Source of the DNA: Victivallales bacterium
GTDB taxonomy: Bacteria; Verrucomicrobiota; Lentisphaeria; Oligosphaerales; Oligosphaeraceae
DNA length: 5,975 nucleotides
Direction: 5' to 3'
Assembly (NCBI GenBank): GCA_900771165.1
Contig: CAAGMX010000388.1
Span: forward strand, 1-5,975
In this document: positions 1 through 5,154 of the stretch, one piece after another
How the letters are laid out: each line of letters starts with the position of its first letter
Position numbering within the stretch: the first letter of the stretch is position 1
The notes under the pieces: generated by a model
The model's database searches: none
Seen by the model: only the letters and a program-made list of their open reading frames with translations
Told to the model about the DNA's origin: nothing
Position numbers and translations under genes: made by a program

Positions 1-20
1 GACGTGTGCTCTTCCGATCT
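1..20 (+). other. Illumina TruSeq adapter remnant (artefact)
   Basis: The first 20 bases, gacgtgtgctcttccgatct, are identical to the 3' end of the Illumina TruSeq read-2 adapter as I know it. They sit exactly at the window edge, as untrimmed adapter at a contig end would. Native sequence therefore starts at about base 21, and the codons read across these bases are not part of the protein. Confidence 0.93.
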
Positions 21-126
21 CGAGGTCTTAAAAGAGGACGCCCCCTTCTACAGTCCCTATAAGCAGACCTGGGTGAACTCCGCCTGCCATGCCTGGAGCT
101 GCACGCCCGTCTATTTCCTGGCCTAG
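21..126 (+). CDS. C-terminal fragment of a probable six-hairpin glycosidase (GH78 alpha-L-rhamnosidase-like)
   Basis: This is the 3' end of a gene cut by the contig edge: 34 complete codons from base 22 and a TAG stop at 124-126. The visible peptide contains [18 protein letters not shown] and then ends. An H-(A/G)-W-(S/G) motif preceded by a short polar stretch is typical of the last helices of the (alpha/alpha)6 barrel in alpha-L-rhamnosidases of family GH78 and relatives, which remove terminal rhamnose or similar sugars from plant glycans. Most GH78 proteins continue for a further beta-sandwich of roughly 80 residues after this motif, whereas this one stops within nine residues of it. A hairpin begins 8 bases past the stop, so the end looks natural. 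The family call rests on one short motif and could be another six-hairpin family. The catalytic residues are outside the window. Confidence 0.5.
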
Positions 127-133
127 CCCCGCC

Positions 134-206
134 TTTCTGGAGAGCGGCAGAGAAAGCCCCCTCCCCGCTCTCCAGAAAAACTCCGGAGAACGGGGAGGAC
201 ATTTTT
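134..206 (+). terminator. Hairpin pair after the glycosidase, possible terminator
   Basis: A perfect 14-bp inverted repeat pairs 134-147 with 165-178 across a 17-base loop, just after the stop at 126. A mutually exclusive hairpin pairs 163-173 with 185-195 (10 of 11 pairs) and is followed by T5 at 202-206, six bases after the stem. Neither stem runs directly into a long T tract, so this is a plausible but non-textbook terminator. The shared arm 165-173 means the two folds compete. Confidence 0.5.
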
Positions 207-257
207 CGGGGGAGGGAAGACCTTGCCAGGGCAAAAGAGGCAAAAGCGGCTCTCGTT

Positions 258-337
258 CTTTAATTTTTCCAAATTCTTCTATTTTTTATCCAAAATCCAT
301 TAAGATTTGCGGCGTATTCTTCGGATATTTTTTTACA
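258..337 (+). promoter_or_regulatory. AT-rich upstream region, probable promoter area for the pseudopilin
   Basis: This stretch is strongly AT-rich, with several T and A runs, in an otherwise GC-rich sequence. It lies 57-137 bases before the pseudopilin start and after the putative terminator, so it is where a promoter and UP-like element would be expected. A TTGCGG at 307-312 and TATTTT at 326-331 resemble -35 and -10 boxes, but their 13-base spacing is too short, so I do not assign exact boxes. Upstream, GGCAAAAG occurs twice with a 9-base period (230-237 and 239-246). Confidence 0.3.
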
Positions 338-380
338 GAGAACGAAAGGGGTTCCCTTTCCGCTGTCCCCCCTTCCTTTC

Positions 381-385
381 GGAGA
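381..385 (+). promoter_or_regulatory. Ribosome binding site of the pseudopilin gene
   Basis: GGAGA lies 9 bases before the ATG at 395. It supports this start over the in-frame upstream ATG at 89, and it is the only clear Shine-Dalgarno-like sequence at a normal distance from a chosen start in the window. Confidence 0.6.
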
Positions 386-394
386 ACACGACCT

Positions 395-1252
395 ATGAAA
401 CGCAACTTCACCCTGATTGAGCTTCTCGTTGTCATCGCCATCATCGCCATCCTGGCGGCCATGCTTCTTCCTGCGCTGTCCAAGGCCAGGGAGAAGGCCC
501 GGGCTATCAGTTGCACCAGCAACCTGAAACAGCTCCAGCTGGGCAATATCCTCTATGCCAACGACTCCGATGATTTCCTGCCCATGATCGCCTACTCCAC
601 CCGCCCCATGGGGGATGCCGCCGCCGCTCCCATTGTCTACGGAAATGGCATCACGGATGGATACACCTACACTTGGTTCGGCGTCAATTCTCTGATTCCC
701 GGGGCCCCCATGTTCAACGGCCAATGGCTGAAAAAGGATCCCGCCGCCAACCGCACGGCCAGCGGAGCGGAGGACAAGTCCGCCTGGCACAAGGTGGCCC
801 TCTGCCCCTCCTGCCCCACCAACCACCGGGTGATGGGAAACATCAGCTACCAAGTGTCCGCCGGCATGAGCTGGTATTATCGGGGAAATTCCGGTCAGTG
901 GATGACCAACGCCACCACCAAGTCCGCCGCCGACTGGCACCGGATCAGCTCCATTCCCTACGCCTCTCTCCATGTGAATCTCTTCGATGGCAGCGCCGAA
1001 AACGCCATCGGCACCAATCTCCAGTACGCCACCTCTATCGTGCTAACCCCCAACTACATCACCCACGCCACCTACGTGCAGAACTTCTTCCGCCATAGCC
1101 AGCAGATCAATCTCTCCTTCACTGACGGACATGTGGAGGCGGTGGCCATCGCCAAGGCCAAGGGAACCAATCCCGAAGCGGGAACCAATTACCTGATTTC
1201 CGACTACTATTGGTATCCCAACTGCGATGTGTACGGGGGAGAAAAGCGGTAG
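395..1252 (+). CDS. Type II secretion/pseudopilin-like protein with H-X9-DG motif
   Basis: This 285-residue protein begins [10 protein letters not shown], the prepilin-type cleavage/methylation signal, with Glu9 at +5 of the predicted mature protein, followed by a hydrophobic helix at about residues 10-28. A basic stretch and Cys40-T-S-N-L-K-Q come next, as is usual for this family. The C-terminal part carries H234-X9-D244-G245, matching the 'prepilin-type processing-associated H-X9-DG' domain described for Planctomycetes and Lentisphaerota. Such proteins are expected to be processed by a prepilin peptidase and held at the membrane, with the globular domain (about 40-285) outside; their role is unknown. 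The residue before the cleavage site is Asn4, not the usual Gly. The ATG is chosen because it gives the correct short leader and has GGAGA 9 bases upstream; the reading frame is open upstream to 89, but that extension crosses the terminator-like hairpin. It lies between two carbohydrate-related genes on the same strand. The family is certain and the function is not. Confidence 0.93.
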   Translation: MKRNFTLIELLVVIAIIAILAAMLLPALSKAREKARAISCTSNLKQLQLGNILYANDSDDFLPMIAYSTRPMGDAAAAPIVYGNGITDGYTYTWFGVNSLIPGAPMFNGQWLKKDPAANRTASGAEDKSAWHKVALCPSCPTNHRVMGNISYQVSAGMSWYYRGNSGQWMTNATTKSAADWHRISSIPYASLHVNLFDGSAENAIGTNLQYATSIVLTPNYITHATYVQNFFRHSQQINLSFTDGHVEAVAIAKAKGTNPEAGTNYLISDYYWYPNCDVYGGEKR

Positions 1253-1282
1253 AGTATCCCGCGCTTCCGTCCACTCCTTCAG

Positions 1283-1315
1283 ACCCCCGTTCCCCACCCT
1301 GCGGGAAACGGGGGT
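1283..1315 (+). terminator. GC-rich hairpin between pseudopilin and hydrolase genes
   Basis: ACCCCCGTT at 1283-1291 pairs with AACGGGGGT at 1307-1315, extended by CCC/GGG (1292-1294 with 1303-1305) around a bulged A at 1306. It begins 31 bases after the pseudopilin stop. No T tract follows, so it may be a weak terminator, an mRNA-end stabiliser or an attenuating structure in the 161-base spacer before the hydrolase. Confidence 0.4.
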
Positions 1316-1402
1316 TCCTGACAAAAAGGTGGTTGCCTGCGGGAGAAAACAGAGCCAGGTGTCCCTCCCCGCTCCCTATCCCATGGTACACCAAACCTTG
1401 GT

Positions 1403-1413
1403 CCCCCCCCCCC
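1403..1413 (+). repeat. C11 homopolymer directly before the hydrolase start codon
   Basis: Eleven consecutive C residues end immediately before the ATG at 1414, in the place normally used for a Shine-Dalgarno sequence. This is the longest homopolymer in the window. It is prone to slippage in cells and to errors in sequencing, so its length may vary. Confidence 0.9.
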
Positions 1414-3405
1414 ATGAAAAAACACCTGCGCATCGCCGCCCTTCAATGCAATTTCCAAAGTCGGGAGAAGACGTTGTCCATGCCCGAGTTCTGGGCGGAG
1501 CATGGCTTCAATGTGGAGCAATTGCTCCATACCCATGCCGACTTGTATAGCGCCATCTATGATCCGGAACGCCACAAGGCGCTGATGACCGAGTATCTGG
1601 AGCGCTCCCAGGCCTGTGGCCTCCGCACCATCGTCTATATGAACTGCCATATCCTGGGCCCCTCGCTCCAGGAGCATTTCCAGGATTGGAGCATCCAAAA
1701 AAAGGATGGCGGCCAGGTGCTCCTCTATGGCACCTATCCCGCTTGCTGCCTGAATTCCGGATGGCGGGACTATTTCTTCTCCTGCGTGGAATCCCTGGGG
1801 GATTTCGATTTGGAGGGGCTCTTCTTCGACGGCCCCGCCTACCACGACTGTTCTTGCCCCGCCTGTCAGAAAAAGTTCCTGGCGGAGACGGGAAAGCCTC
1901 TCTCCCAGGCCACGCAGGAGGAACATCGAGCCTTCACCCGAAGAAGCGTCCTGGCCTTCAAAGAGGCTTTGCGACGGAAGGTGAAGTCCGTGAATCCGTC
2001 CTGGTGCATGTATTTCAATGAGGGACTCTTTTCGGGAACCCATGATGGGGCCTCCATGGCTGCCAACCTGGCCACCAATGATTTGGTGGGGACGGAAGGG
2101 GGATTCTTCTTCTACTGTGAACCCAAAAAACTCCCCTTCTGGCGGTGCGCAGTCTACGCCAAGATGGCCGAGGCGGTGGCCGGAGACCGTCCCACGGTGA
2201 TCTTCTTCGCCGCCGATCATAAACCCTGGGGATGGGTTCTCCATACCCCTGCAGAATTGCGCTTGTGCTACGCCGACGCCATCGGCAATGGGGCCAGCGT
2301 CTGGCTGGGAATCCATAGCAATCCGGACAACTTCCAGACCCAAAGCGGCAAAGCTGTCCTGGACATGGTGAAGTTCGACGCTGAACACGATGCCTGCTAT
2401 CAGAATACCCATAGCCTGGCGGAAGTGGCAGTCCTCTATAGCTTCAATACCGCTAGCCATAGCCGAAATGTCCCCGAGGAAAGCGATTTCTATGGCACTG
2501 GAAACGCAAACGGAGACAGGCCGGGAAACTACTACGATGCCGTCCAGGGCGCCTTCGCCCTCCTGGAACACCTGAATCTGCCCTATGACATCGTGACGGA
2601 TCTGAATCCCCAGGCTCTGAAACGCTATCGCGTCCTCCTGGCGCCCAATGCGTCCTGCCTGGACTCCCAGACGCTCCAGGCCTGCCAAAATTTTGTGGAG
2701 CACGGAGGAGTCTTGCTGGCGGATGGACAGTTCGCCGCCTTCCAGGAAGACGGCTCTCCACGAAATGTCATTCCCCCCTGGCTGGGAATCCATCGCCGGG
2801 AAGGAGTGGTGGACCAAAAACGCTTCAATTACCTCTCTCTCCAATGGGAGGGCTTTCAGGCGGACAACGCGTTCGGATACCTGCCTTCCCCATCCTGGGT
2901 CATCCCCGTGGAGCCCCGCCCGGAGGCCGAAATCCTGGGTCGCATTCCCGTCCCCCTGGCGGGATGCTATGCCGCCCGCCCCGGCATCCCCACCATCCCC
3001 GTGGCCATCCGCACGGGGGTGGGCAAGGGGAGGCTCTGTCTCTTTTCCGGCGGATTCTTCGAGTTCTACTATGGCTTCCCTCACGCCGCTCTGCGCCGCT
3101 GGGGCCAGACGATCCTGAAAGAGCAAAAACTCCAGTACCGCCTGGAAGGAGCCCCCCCAGGCGTCTCTCTGACCGTCCGCCAAACCAGCGAGGGAAAACT
3201 CCTGGTGCACCTGACTAACCACGTGGGCGTGGTGCGCCCCCTTACTGCCGTGCCTACTCTCACGGGAATCGCCTTGCATACGCCGGAAAAATGGCGCCAG
3301 GGAAGGGTGCTTCTGGGAAAGGGAGAAAAACTTTCCCCCACCTGCCCAGGATGCTTCCCCTTGCCACCTCTGGAGGAGGTGACTATCCTTCTCCTGGAAT
3401 CTTGA
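1414..3405 (+). CDS. Putative glycoside hydrolase, TIM-barrel (GHL6/GH42-like) with trimerisation-like domain
   Basis: The 663-residue protein is probably cytoplasmic, as no signal peptide is visible. Residues about 1-330 look like a (beta/alpha)8 barrel: W27-x3-G-F-N-V-E-Q-L-L-H39 near strand 1, L-R-T-I-V-Y-M-N-C-H79, then G-L-F-F-D139-G-P, then Y-F-N-E203-G and T-E228-G-G. A cysteine motif D145-C-S-C-P-A-C151-Q-K-K-F follows the D139-G-P strand end; C-x-C-x2-C at this place recurs in uncharacterised 'alpha-amylase/beta-galactosidase-trimerisation' family proteins. Residues about 340-520 resemble the glutamine-amidotransferase-like GH42 trimerisation domain (Y391-D-I-V-T ... H430-G-G-V-L-L-A-D437-G). 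The rest is probably a beta domain. D139, E203 and E228 are candidate acids, which is inference. The substrate is unknown. The start is uncertain: a C11 tract precedes ATG1414 with no SD, while in-frame ATG1480 (Met23) has GGGAGAAG 9 bases upstream; I keep 1414 because residues 5-14 read as a barrel strand. It may be co-transcribed with the pseudopilin. Confidence 0.82.
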   Translation: MKKHLRIAALQCNFQSREKTLSMPEFWAEHGFNVEQLLHTHADLYSAIYDPERHKALMTEYLERSQACGLRTIVYMNCHILGPSLQEHFQDWSIQKKDGGQVLLYGTYPACCLNSGWRDYFFSCVESLGDFDLEGLFFDGPAYHDCSCPACQKKFLAETGKPLSQATQEEHRAFTRRSVLAFKEALRRKVKSVNPSWCMYFNEGLFSGTHDGASMAANLATNDLVGTEGGFFFYCEPKKLPFWRCAVYAKMAEAVAGDRPTVIFFAADHKPWGWVLHTPAELRLCYADAIGNGASVWLGIHSNPDNFQTQSGKAVLDMVKFDAEHDACYQNTHSLAEVAVLYSFNTASHSRNVPEESDFYGTGNANGDRPGNYYDAVQGAFALLEHLNLPYDIVTDLNPQALKRYRVLLAPNASCLDSQTLQACQNFVEHGGVLLADGQFAAFQEDGSPRNVIPPWLGIHRREGVVDQKRFNYLSLQWEGFQADNAFGYLPSPSWVIPVEPRPEAEILGRIPVPLAGCYAARPGIPTIPVAIRTGVGKGRLCLFSGGFFEFYYGFPHAALRRWGQTILKEQKLQYRLEGAPPGVSLTVRQTSEGKLLVHLTNHVGVVRPLTAVPTLTGIALHTPEKWRQGRVLLGKGEKLSPTCPGCFPLPPLEEVTILLLES

Positions 3406-3410
3406 CCGGA

Positions 3411-3430
3411 GCAAGGGCTAGACCCTCTAG
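3411..3430 (+). repeat. Imperfect 20-base direct repeat, left copy
   Basis: GCAAGGGCTAGACCCTCTAG, starting 5 bases after the hydrolase stop, matches 3657-3676 at 17 of 20 positions. The last nine bases, ACCCTCTAG, are identical. The two copies enclose a 226-base stretch of palindromic repeats. Confidence 0.7.
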
Positions 3431-3460
3431 AACTCCCCCCCTTGCGGGGGGAAGGAAGGG
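3430..3460 (+). repeat. Possible degenerate palindromic repeat unit 1
   Basis: A GC hairpin pairs TCCCCCC (3434-3440) with GGGGGGA (3446-3452) over a 5-base loop, preceded by GAAC and followed by AGGAAGG. This resembles the start of the two clearer units downstream (GAACCCC, loop, GGGGTGG, AGG). It could also act as a bidirectional terminator stem between the convergent genes, although no T tract is seen. Confidence 0.4.
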
Positions 3461-3473
3461 GGGAATCTTCACT

Positions 3474-3543
3474 GAACCCCGGCAGGGGTGGGAGGATCGC
3501 TAGACGGGGGTGAAGGGAGGGCATCGCCCGACCGCAACCCCCG
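3474..3543 (+). repeat. REP-like palindromic repeat unit 2
   Basis: The unit starts GAACCCC, pairs ACCCC (3476-3480) with GGGGT (3485-3489), continues with GG-n-AGG, then GGGTGAAG (3508-3515) and CGCAACCC (3533-3540). A second stem pairs CGGGGGT (3505-3511) with ACCCCCG (3537-3543), with GGGC/GCCC (3519-3522 and 3526-3529) nested inside. The same blocks in the same order appear at 3565-3623. Confidence 0.65.
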
Positions 3544-3564
3544 GCAAGGTCAAAATAGGAATTC

Positions 3565-3623
3565 GAACCCCGTAGGGGTGGCAGGCCAGGCCTTTGCGAC
3601 GAGGGTGAAGCGCAGCGCAACCC
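3565..3623 (+). repeat. REP-like palindromic repeat unit 3
   Basis: This copy has GAACCCC, the hairpin ACCCC-GTA-GGGGT (3567-3579), GGCAGG, GGGTGAAG (3603-3610) and CGCAACCC (3616-3623). Its internal pairings are TTGCG (3594-3598) with CGCAA (3616-3620) and GGGT with ACCC. Shared blocks with unit 2, placement between convergent genes and lack of coding potential fit a REP/BIME-type element. The family itself is not one I can name. Confidence 0.65.
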
Positions 3624-3656
3624 GCGGCGCCTGCTCCTGTTCTCCTTACTTCACAA

Positions 3657-3676
3657 GCAAGATCTATACCCTCTAG
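3657..3676 (+). repeat. Imperfect 20-base direct repeat, right copy
   Basis: GCAAGATCTATACCCTCTAG is the right-hand partner of 3411-3430, in the same orientation and 246 bases further on. It differs at positions 6, 7 and 11. Between it and the yggS stop (3728-3730) are 51 bases with a small CCAGA/TCTGG stem at 3709-3720 that might belong to the yggS transcript end. Confidence 0.7.
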
Positions 3677-3727
3677 CCCCTTTAATCCTATCCCTCCGGG
3701 GGAGAGTTCCAGATTTCTGGCTTTGTT

Positions 3728-4414
3728 CTATCGATGTCCGAAGATGGCGGTGCCGATGCGGACGATGGTGGCTCCCTGGCGGATGGCCTCGGCGTAGTCT
3801 CCGCTCATGCCCATGGAGAGTTCCGGCATGGCCTCTCCCCGCACCTGCTCCAGCTGGTCCCGGAGGCCGCGAAGGCCCCCGAAGACCTTTTTCAGGGTTT
3901 CCTGAGGCGCCTGGAAGGGAGCCATGGTCATCAGGCCCGCCAGGGGGGCCTGGAGGGAGCGGGAGGCGGTTTCTCTGGCCAGGGCCAGGGCTTCCTCCGG
4001 GGTGAAGCCGAACTTGCTCTCCTCGCCGGAGACATTGACTTCCAGGAGGAGCCGTGGGGAGGCGCCGGTCTGGGCGGCAATGTCCTGGATGCGCCAGAAC
4101 AGGGACGCCGTGTCCACCCCGTGGATCCACTGGGCATATTCCAGGGCGGAGCGCACCTTGTTGGCCTGAAGATGCCCGATGAGGTGCCACTGGATTTCCC
4201 GGGAAAGACGGGGCGCCTTTTCCTTCAGCTCCTGGACCCGGTTCTCCCCGAAGGCCAGGTGGCGGCGGCCCAGGAAGAGTTCCTCCACATCCTGGGCGGG
4301 GAAGGTTTTGGAGACGGCCAGGAGCTGCACCGTATGGGGATCCCTTCCGCACGCCTGACAGATCCGGGTCAGAGCCTGGGTGACGGCGTCGAAATTCTTC
4401 AGGAGGCAGGACAT
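3728..4414 (-). CDS. yggS: YggS/PROSC family pyridoxal-phosphate homeostasis protein
   Basis: This 228-residue single-domain protein is the usual length for the family. YggS (human PLPBP/PROSC) is a cytosolic fold-type III PLP-binding protein without known enzymatic activity that buffers PLP and affects amino- and keto-acid balance. The PLP lysine is K36 in L-L-A-V-S-K36-T, the same number as in E. coli. Other family motifs are F-G56-E-N-R-V-Q-E62, W76-H-L-I-G-H-L-Q-A-N-K86, S200-M-G-M-S-G-D-Y207 and the phosphate-binding R219-I-G-T-A-I-F-G near the C-terminus. All expected motifs are intact. The gene is convergent with the hydrolase (322-base gap with repeats) and divergent from dciA (196-base gap). 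The ATG is the only sensible start by homology, but the bases before it (...ctgtactcc) hold no Shine-Dalgarno sequence. In many bacteria yggS neighbours proC or cell-division genes; here it does not. Confidence 0.95.
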   Translation of the reverse strand: MSCLLKNFDAVTQALTRICQACGRDPHTVQLLAVSKTFPAQDVEELFLGRRHLAFGENRVQELKEKAPRLSREIQWHLIGHLQANKVRSALEYAQWIHGVDTASLFWRIQDIAAQTGASPRLLLEVNVSGEESKFGFTPEEALALARETASRSLQAPLAGLMTMAPFQAPQETLKKVFGGLRGLRDQLEQVRGEAMPELSMGMSGDYAEAIRQGATIVRIGTAIFGHR

Positions 4415-4610
4415 GGAGTACAGGGTTCAAGGAGTATGTTAAAACCAGTTGTCGCCCCGGGCGGAAGGGCTTCCCCGGGAGGGAGCCGGGCGGGGGCGAT
4501 TTCGGGGCGGGGGAGGGGGCCGGAATGGCCCCGGTTCCTGCGGGATCCCATAAGATAAATGGCAATCTCCGCCCCACGTCTTCTCGCATCTCCCTTTCCC
4601 TACGTCTTTC
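4415..4610. promoter_or_regulatory. Divergent control region between yggS and dciA
   Basis: These 196 bases must carry the promoters of both outward genes. The centre is very GC-rich, with CCCGGG inverted repeats at 4456-4461 and 4474-4479 (inner GGAAG/CTTCC at 4463-4467 and 4470-4474 as an alternative pairing) and GGGGCC/GGCCCC at 4516-4521 and 4527-4532. TAAGAT at 4551-4556 is a possible -10 box for dciA, but no good -35 lies 17 bases upstream. An AT patch at about 4435-4450 would be the place for a yggS promoter. The boxes are weak. Confidence 0.4.
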
Positions 4611-5048
4611 ATGGCCGATTCCACCCCAAAAAAAGAACTGCTGGCCCCCCAGGGCCACTTCTTCACCCGGGAGGAACGGGCCATGGACAACCTGGTGGCC
4701 CAATGGGTGGGAGACGAGGCCTCCCCGGATATCCTGGGACGCTTCCATCCCCAGCCCCGCCCCATCGCCACCTGCGTGGAAAAATTCCTCCACCGCATCG
4801 GACAGGATCAGGAGATGCTCCTGGACAAGATCCGGAAGCACTGGCCCCAGATGGCCGGGGAGCAGACTTCCCGGCAAATCCGCCCGGTGGAAATCCGCGG
4901 AAAAACTCTGGTGATCTCCGCCGAAAACCAGACGTATCTCTATGTCCTCCGGCAGTCTCCCCTGATGGAGGTCATCCGCCAGCGCGTGGAACAGTTGACC
5001 GGAGGAAGCGTCCAACAGTGCCGACTGATTTCCCCCGGCAGACGCTAG
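4611..5048 (+). CDS. dciA: DciA-like DUF721 protein, replicative DNA helicase loader
   Basis: This protein has 145 residues. The DUF721/DciA-type KH-like domain spans about 50-140: a helix leading to L-L-D-K-I-R-K-H-W78-P-Q-M-A-G83, where W-x3-(V/A)-G is the family hallmark, then I-R-P-V-E-I-R-G-K-T-L-V-I-S as the paired beta strands, a helix Y-L-Y-V-L-R-Q, and a closing amphipathic helix M-E-V-I-R-Q-R-V. DciA binds and helps load the DnaB helicase in most bacteria that lack DnaC/DnaI. The assignment is by motif pattern and size. The N-terminal 50 residues are not conserved in the family. The ATG at 4611 follows a pyrimidine-rich leader with no Shine-Dalgarno, while an in-frame ATG at 4683 (residue 25) has a strong one; a 121-residue product from there would keep the whole domain. 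It is divergent from yggS and 103 bases upstream of prc on the same strand. Confidence 0.82.
   Translation: MADSTPKKELLAPQGHFFTREERAMDNLVAQWVGDEASPDILGRFHPQPRPIATCVEKFLHRIGQDQEMLLDKIRKHWPQMAGEQTSRQIRPVEIRGKTLVISAENQTYLYVLRQSPLMEVIRQRVEQLTGGSVQQCRLISPGRR
4669..4675 (+). promoter_or_regulatory. Internal Shine-Dalgarno-like sequence before dciA Met25
   Basis: GGGAGGA lies 7 bases before the in-frame ATG at 4683, an ideal spacing. It may mark the true start of dciA or a second, shorter product. It also encodes Arg-Glu-Glu in the longer reading, so it could be coincidence. Confidence 0.4.
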
Positions 5049-5049
5049 C

Positions 5050-5064
5050 GGGGAATCCTTCCCC
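5050..5064 (+). terminator. Small hairpin after dciA
   Basis: GGGGAA (5050-5055) pairs with TTCCCC (5059-5064) over a 3-base loop, starting 2 bases after the dciA stop. A pyrimidine-rich tail follows but no T run, so termination here would be weak and partial read-through to prc is possible. Confidence 0.35.
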
Positions 5065-5106
5065 ACTCCCTCCCCTGCCGTTTGCCGCCCCTCTTTGTTC
5101 TCTTGT

Positions 5107-5139
5107 GTTATAACTATTTGCAAATCAGGAAGTTATAAC
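5107..5139. promoter_or_regulatory. Operator-like palindrome cluster upstream of prc
   Basis: The self-complementary octamer GTTATAAC occurs at 5107-5114 and again at 5132-5139, 25 bases apart start to start. Between them lies a perfect 10-base palindrome, ATTTGCAAAT (5116-5125). The region is an AT-rich island in GC-rich surroundings and ends 12 bases before the first prc ATG. TATAAC within each octamer also resembles a -10 box, but no matching -35 is evident. This looks like a binding site for a dimeric regulator; the protein is unknown. Confidence 0.5.
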
Positions 5140-5154
5140 ATTGAATACACAATG
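5139..5154 (+). repeat. Inverted repeat CATTG-N6-CAATG over the prc start
   Basis: CATTG at 5139-5143 pairs with CAATG at 5150-5154; the right arm contains the ATG at 5152. It could form a small hairpin masking that start codon or be an additional protein site. The arms are short, so chance is possible. Confidence 0.3.

Noticed and set aside
89..394. Upstream extension of the pseudopilin to the ATG at 89
   Set aside because: It would overlap the end of the preceding gene and run through the hairpins, and it would put about 100 residues before a prepilin leader that must be near the N-terminus.
1210..1413. Upstream extension of the hydrolase frame to the ATG at 1210
   Set aside because: It overlaps the pseudopilin end in another frame, crosses the hairpin at 1283-1315, and encodes Pro-rich sequence unlike a barrel N-terminus.
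1279..3414. 711-codon open frame on the - strand antisense to the hydrolase
   Set aside because: It mirrors the hydrolase codons almost end to end. The translation shows no recognisable family, while the + strand frame has clear motifs. Long antisense frames are common in GC-rich genes.
3406..3727. CRISPR array or small protein gene in the convergent region
   Set aside because: The repeat units differ in length and spacing and are palindromic with no regular spacers. The short open frames there are Gly/Arg/Pro-rich repeat translations without a good start.
3734..4558. 274-codon open frame on the + strand antisense to yggS
   Set aside because: It is a shadow of yggS, whose K36, GENRVQE and RIGT motifs are unmistakable on the other strand.
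3651..5123. 490-codon open frame on the - strand across dciA and yggS
   Set aside because: It covers the divergent control region and overlaps yggS in another frame. Its sequence is Pro/Gly/Arg-rich and low-complexity with no known motif.
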